A program made the position numbers and the translations under genes. Positions 29,124 to 32,053 of a stretch of 32,053 bases of DNA are shown here, piece by piece (within the stretch, counting starts at the first letter, position 1; each line of letters begins with the position of its first letter). Under the pieces are notes generated by a model, which had not been told where the DNA came from, did no database searches, and saw nothing but the letters and a program-made list of their open reading frames with translations. This stretch comes from Pseudovibrio sp. JCM 19062 (GTDB lineage Bacteria > Pseudomonadota > Alphaproteobacteria > Rhizobiales > Stappiaceae), in assembly GCA_001310715.1 (NCBI GenBank), contig BAXV01000045.1, positions 1 to 32,053 on the forward strand, read 5' to 3'.

Positions 29124-29168
29124 CTTAAAGCCTTTTGCAGGCCTCCGGACCTGGCAAACTGCTTTAAG
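29124..29168. other. Long unassigned hairpin downstream of rpoH
   Basis: CTTAAAGC (29124-29131) pairs exactly with GCTTTAAG (29161-29168). Inside, TTTGC pairs with GCAAA and AGG with CCT around an 8-base loop, giving about 16 bp in total. It is separate from the rpoH terminator. Neither strand shows a good T run next to it. It may be a piece of a small RNA or a 3'-end stability element; no known family is recognised. Confidence 0.45.
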
Positions 29169-29190
29169 GTTTGTCTCTGTTTGTTGCTAA

Positions 29191-29226
29191 CAGAAACCCG
29201 ATCCCCCGTGGGGGAGCGGGGTTTTA
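29191..29226 (-). terminator. Rho-independent terminator of rpoH
   Basis: On the minus strand AAAACCCCGCTCCCCC pairs with GGGGGATCGGGTTT (one mismatch) around ACG, starting at the rpoH stop codon. Termination would occur at the GGGTTTCTG side. The overlap with the stop codon is unusual but common for compact terminators. Confidence 0.8.
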
Positions 29227-30117
29227 TGCGCCTGCCTGCTGACCAGCCATGGCCATTGCACTTTCCTGAACGGCCTTTTGAACCTTCTCAAAAGCGCGAA
29301 CCTCAATCTGGCGCACGCGTTCGCGGCTGACGCCAAACTCGGTTGAGAGCTCTTCCAGCGTAATTGGATTCTCGGAAAGGCGGCGTGCTTCGAAGATGCG
29401 TGTTTCACGCTCGTTCAGAACGCTCATGGCACTTTTCAGCATATCGCGGCGAACGTCGTATTCTTCCTTTTCAGCCAGAATAGCTTCCTGGCTTTCGGAT
29501 TCATCCACGAGCCAATCCTGCCATTCGCTGGATTCACCTTCGCTGGAGCGCAGTGGCGCGTTCAGAGAGGAGTCACCACCAAGACGGCGGTTCATGGAAA
29601 CGACTTCTTTTTCGGTCACGCCAAGCGTTGTAGCAATCTGCTCGACCTGATCAGGACGCAGATCACCATCTTCAAACGCCTGAATCTTGCCTTTGACGCG
29701 GCGCAGGTTGAAAAACAGGCGTTTCTGGTTGGCAGTGGTACCCATTTTCACGAGGGACCATGTGCGCAGGATGTACTCCTGAATGGATGCCTTGATCCAC
29801 CACATGGCATAGGTTGCAAGACGGAAGCCTTTGTCCGGCTCAAAGCGTTTTACAGCCTGCATGAGACCTACGTTACCTTCGGAGATGACTTCGCCCAGTG
29901 GCAAGCCGTAACCGCGGTAACCCATTGCGATTTTAGCAACGAGGCGCAGGTGAGAATTTACAAGCCTTTCGGCAGCTTTTGGTTCGTCATGTTCCCGGTA
30001 GCGCTTGGCGAGCATGTACTCTTCCTGCGGCTGAAGCATCGGGAATTTTCTGATTTCATCTAAATAGCGGCTTAGACCGCCTTCTCCACCCGTGAGGGCT
30101 GGTAGGTTACGGGCCAT
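29224..30117 (-). CDS. rpoH: RNA polymerase heat-shock sigma factor RpoH
   Basis: RpoH (sigma-32) directs heat-shock gene transcription. The 297-residue protein opens with ARNLPAL. It has region 1.2/2.1 (LSRYLDEIRKFPML), region 2.3-2.4 (GFRLATYAMWWIKASIQEYI), the RpoH box (NQKRLFFNLRR), which is specific to this sigma group, and region 4.2 with its helix-turn-helix (TLEELSTEFGVSRERVRQIEVRAFEKVQ). A very strong AAGGAGGGG site precedes ATG 30117. Alphaproteobacteria often carry two RpoH types; which one this is I cannot tell. FtsH, a usual RpoH protease, is also in this window. The frame is intact. Confidence 0.97.
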   Translation of the reverse strand: MARNLPALTGGEGGLSRYLDEIRKFPMLQPQEEYMLAKRYREHDEPKAAERLVNSHLRLVAKIAMGYRGYGLPLGEVISEGNVGLMQAVKRFEPDKGFRLATYAMWWIKASIQEYILRTWSLVKMGTTANQKRLFFNLRRVKGKIQAFEDGDLRPDQVEQIATTLGVTEKEVVSMNRRLGGDSSLNAPLRSSEGESSEWQDWLVDESESQEAILAEKEEYDVRRDMLKSAMSVLNERETRIFEARRLSENPITLEELSTEFGVSRERVRQIEVRAFEKVQKAVQESAMAMAGQQAGA

Positions 30118-30145
30118 AAAGCACCCCTCCTTGCTTAGTGTTCCC

Positions 30146-30165
30146 GCCTGATCGGAGGATCAGGC
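30146..30165 (-). promoter_or_regulatory. Perfect hairpin in the rpoH leader
   Basis: GCCTGATC and GATCAGGC form an 8-bp stem with a 4-base loop (CTCC on the minus strand), about 15 bases before the rpoH ribosome site. The T run lies on the plus-strand side (GGCTTTT), opposite to rpoH, so it would end a plus-strand transcript only; no such gene is evident. As part of the rpoH leader it may affect translation. Confidence 0.5.
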
Positions 30166-30182
30166 TTTTCGGCAAACACGCT

Positions 30183-30222
30183 GGTGCCTTCAGATAAAGC
30201 GCACCTGAAGCTTTTATATGGG
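30183..30222 (-). promoter_or_regulatory. Interleaved repeats and a possible -10 element upstream of rpoH
   Basis: On the plus strand GGTGC, CTTCAG, then GCACC, CTGAAG occur in that order (30183-30210), so the two pairings interleave as in an H-type pseudoknot. Directly upstream for rpoH, CCCATATAAA (minus strand, about 30213-30222) resembles heat-shock or housekeeping -10 elements, but no matching -35 is clear. Confidence 0.35.
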
Positions 30223-30266
30223 AACATTGTGGCCAAAACGCTACCAGATTGGTAATTTTTTTTGGC

Positions 30267-31271
30267 CTAAATTTTTCGTAATGATTCAAGAATTCCAGCA
30301 AAATCAGCAGGTAAGGCCGATTCAAACTTCATGAATTCCTGCGTTCTTGGGTGTGCAAACGCCAGAAGACCTGCATGAAGGGCCTGACGCCTGAATACCT
30401 CTAACTGGCTTTTCAATGGTTCCTGAAATTTATTATATTTCGTTCTGAAACCAGATCCGTAATCCATATCACCTATGAGTGGATTTCCTATATGGGCCAT
30501 GTGCACCCGAATCTGGTGGGTTCGGCCCGTTTCCAGACGGCATTCGATCAGGCTTGCGACGGGGACTTCATCTTGCGGACCAAATCTCTCCTGAACCTGC
30601 CAGTGGGTGATTGCATGGCGTCCACCTGTTTTCAGGACCGAGATCTTCTGGCGGTTTGCTGTTGAGCGGGCAAGGTTGGCGTCTACCGTGCCTTTGATGG
30701 CTGTGGGAGCGCCCCAGACAAGGGCTTTATAGGCGCGTTCCAGTGGTCCGGTTTTGCCGTGGTCTGCAAACTGGGCGGCAAGGCCCTGATGTGCCATGTC
30801 GTTTTTGGCAACAACAAGCAGGCCTGTTGTATCTTTATCAATGCGGTGCACGATGCCGGGGCGTTTGACGCCGCCGATGCCCGATAGTGAAGTGCCGCAG
30901 TGATGGATCAAGGCGTTGACCAGTGTACCGGTTGGATTACCTGCACCCGGATGCACAACAAGGCCTGCCGGTTTGTCGATGACAATGAGGTCGTCGTCTT
31001 CATAAACAATGGTCAGCGGGATATCTTCCGGCTGGGGTTCTGCAGCTTCTGGCTCAGGCACAATAAGAGTGATTGTATCTCCGGCAGAGACTCTATATTT
31101 AGGCTCCAACACCGTGCGCTGGCCAATTTGAACCTGACCAGCCCGGATCAGGGCTTGAAGCCGGTTGCGGCTGAAGTCATCTACATGCGCAGCAAGCACA
31201 GCATCAAGACGGCGACCAGTATCTTCTGGTTCCGGCACAATGACTGTTGGTTGTTGCTCGTCGGCAATCAT
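30267..31271 (-). CDS. rluD: 23S rRNA pseudouridine synthase RluD
   Basis: A RluA-family pseudouridine synthase. RluD modifies helix 69 of 23S rRNA in other bacteria. The intact 334-residue protein has an N-terminal S4 RNA-binding domain (RLDAVLAAHVDDFSRNRLQALI, given in part as RLDAVLAAHVDDFSRNRLQ), then the catalytic domain: VIDKPAGLVVHPGAGN, the active-site Asp145 in GIVHRIDKDTTGLLV, and LETGRTHQIRVHMAHIGNPL. The assignment to RluD rather than RluA/RluC rests on length and the linkage to rpoH usual in Rhizobiales. Its ATG at 31271 faces the start of the divergent small gene only 42 bases away, and no good ribosome site is visible. Confidence 0.93.
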   Translation of the reverse strand: MIADEQQPTVIVPEPEDTGRRLDAVLAAHVDDFSRNRLQALIRAGQVQIGQRTVLEPKYRVSAGDTITLIVPEPEAAEPQPEDIPLTIVYEDDDLIVIDKPAGLVVHPGAGNPTGTLVNALIHHCGTSLSGIGGVKRPGIVHRIDKDTTGLLVVAKNDMAHQGLAAQFADHGKTGPLERAYKALVWGAPTAIKGTVDANLARSTANRQKISVLKTGGRHAITHWQVQERFGPQDEVPVASLIECRLETGRTHQIRVHMAHIGNPLIGDMDYGSGFRTKYNKFQEPLKSQLEVFRRQALHAGLLAFAHPRTQEFMKFESALPADFAGILESLRKI

Positions 31272-31313
31272 AGAGTTTGTGAGTGGCTGGATGCCTCAGG
31301 AGATTTATCGTTC

Positions 31314-31670
31314 ATGCGTGATCCTAATAATGACAGCGATGAAACTGTACAGGACGAACTTGATCCAGCAGCTTTGCGGCTTCAAGGGAAGCTGCGTCGC
31401 CTTTTGATGGGGTCAAGCCTTGTCATGGTGCTCGGCTTATTGGCTGTCTTTGCGGCTATCTTCTATAAGATTAATGCCAATAATTCCAATGTTAGCGCAG
31501 ATAATATTGCTGCAACCATTGCTATTGGCCCTGAAGCACAGGTTGTTTCCGTCACCCAGATGGACGGAACTCTCGTGGTCTTGATCAGAGAAGGTGCGGG
31601 TCAGGCGCTGGTCTATATTGACCCTGTTACCGGACGACAAATCGCTCGTACAGATTTTGTTGCGAGATAG
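31314..31670 (+). CDS. Small single-pass membrane protein, possibly DUF6476
   Basis: A 118-residue protein with an acidic N-terminus (DPNNDSDETVQDELDP), one membrane helix (GSSLVMVLGLLAVFAAIFYKI, shown in part as LVMVLGLLAVFAAIFYK), and a small C-terminal domain (GPEAQVVSVTQMDGTLVVL). It resembles proteins annotated as DUF6476 next to rluD in Rhizobiales and Rhodobacterales; that match is from memory. ATG 31314 has CAGGAG about 11 bases upstream. A longer frame upstream to 30900 overlaps rluD on the other strand and is rejected. The role is unknown. Confidence 0.75.
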   Translation: MRDPNNDSDETVQDELDPAALRLQGKLRRLLMGSSLVMVLGLLAVFAAIFYKINANNSNVSADNIAATIAIGPEAQVVSVTQMDGTLVVLIREGAGQALVYIDPVTGRQIARTDFVAR

Positions 31671-31677
31671 GTGGATA

Positions 31678-31707
31678 AACCCCCTTTTCTTTTGAGGAGG
31701 GGGCTTG
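31678..31707 (+). terminator. Weak terminator-like hairpin after the small membrane protein
   Basis: CCCCCT and AGGGGG pair around a T/G-rich loop just after the stop at 31670. A clear T run is lacking. Confidence 0.35.
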
Positions 31708-31760
31708 CCAAGGGCGGAATTAGCCAATATACCCCCGTCCATCGCGAGAGCGAAGCCTAG

Positions 31761-31834
31761 GCGCCATCGTCTAGCGGTTAGGACGCCGCCCTTTCACGGC
31801 GGAAACAGGGGTTCGATTCCCCTTGGGCGTACCA
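31761..31834 (+). tRNA. tRNA-Glu (UUC), first copy, one acceptor-stem base missing
   Basis: The cloverleaf reads D-arm (TCTAGCGGTTAGGA), anticodon arm (CCGCC-CTTTCAC-GGCGG; anticodon TTC, Glu), T-arm (AGGGG-TTCGATT-CCCCT) and an encoded CCA end. The 5' acceptor strand is GCGCCA, one C short of the second copy's GCGCCCA, so it can make only six of seven acceptor pairs. The missing base lies in the CC at 31764-31765 and matches the run-length errors seen elsewhere in this window. All other positions equal the second copy. Confidence 0.95.
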
Positions 31835-31862
31835 AAGGCTTCTATTGCGATACCAAGCAGTT

Positions 31863-32053
31863 ATCTGCTTGAAGACAGGACTTTTAAAAGTCTTCTCACT
31901 TTGGTGAGCGCCCATCGTCTAGCGGTTAGGACGCCGCCCTTTCACGGCGGAAACAGGGGTTCGATTCCCCTTGGGCGTACCATAGTTGTCTTCACAACCC
32001 CGAGTGGTCATCCGCTCGAAGACAGAGCTTTTTTAAAGTTCTCTCACTTTGTG
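31863..32053 (+). repeat. Tandem repeat of the tRNA-Glu unit, about 147 bases
   Basis: The spacer after the first tRNA (from 31863: TCTGCTTGAAGACAGG, then CACTTTGGTG) recurs after the second (from 32010: TCCGCTCGAAGACAGAG, then CACTTTGTG), about 75-80 percent alike. In the first unit the next tRNA starts three bases after this block. The window ends exactly at the second block. Confidence 0.8.
31908..31982 (+). tRNA. tRNA-Glu (UUC), second copy
   Basis: A complete 75-base tRNA with CCA. The acceptor strand GCGCCCA pairs with TGGGCGT (first pair G-T), the anticodon loop CTTTCAC gives UUC, and D- and T-arms are standard. It lies 147 bases after the first copy and forms part of a tandem repeat. 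Confidence 0.98.

Overview
The window reads as a chromosomal segment of an alphaproteobacterium of the Rhizobiales (Hyphomicrobiales) type, possibly near Stappiaceae/Pseudovibrio. The evidence is the gene order ruvC-ruvA-ruvB-ybgC-tolQ-tolR-tolA-tolB-pal-cpoB-tilS-ftsH-glmM, a serC leader of the alphaproteobacterial kind ahead of serC-serA, an Omp25/31-like outer-membrane barrel, an RpoH of the alphaproteobacterial type and a thiXY locus behind a TPP riboswitch. The family-level placement is inference. I saw no mobile element, phage gene, CRISPR array or defence cassette; this is core-genome content.

Layout. 1-1005: the end of a multi-pass membrane protein and, convergent to it, an Lrp/AsnC regulator. 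1006-1592: non-coding, with an 8-bp dyad next to lrp. 1593-4238: Holliday-junction genes ruvCAB, then the thioesterase ybgC. 4484-9778: the Tol-Pal envelope system (tolQRAB, pal, cpoB). 9762-14882: tilS (tRNA-Ile lysidine), ftsH (membrane protease), glmM (cell-wall precursor). 15148-15948: outer-membrane protein. 16157-19109: serC leader, serC, serA (serine synthesis). 19258-20303: M42 aminopeptidase, sharing a terminator region with a convergent EamA exporter (20373-21293). 21663-24739: purA and a 582-residue single-pass protein of unknown function. 24876-26816: TPP riboswitch, a short candidate leader ORF, and the permease and binding protein of a thiamine-precursor ABC transporter. 26889-31271, minus strand: a CHASE2/cyclase-like protein, rpoH and rluD. 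31314-31670: a small single-pass protein. 31761 to the end: two tandem tRNA-Glu genes.

The most striking property is not a gene. Thirteen protein genes, several of them essential (ftsH, purA and others), and one tRNA are broken by tiny length changes at 27 sites. Nearly all are loss of one base from a short G or C run; the gains are of one base, mostly in A or T runs of six or more. Correcting each site restores proteins of normal family length (RuvA 204, PurA 430, FtsH 641, SerA 530 residues). I therefore annotate these as single genes with run-length errors in the sequence, not as pseudogenes.

No clearly new system is visible. The best leads are a cyclase-fold protein that has lost its metal and transition-state residues, a probable expression platform for the TPP riboswitch with a 28-codon leader ORF, a two-tier stem-loop between tolB and pal, a possible pseudoknot in the rpoH leader, and an unassigned long hairpin at 29124-29168.
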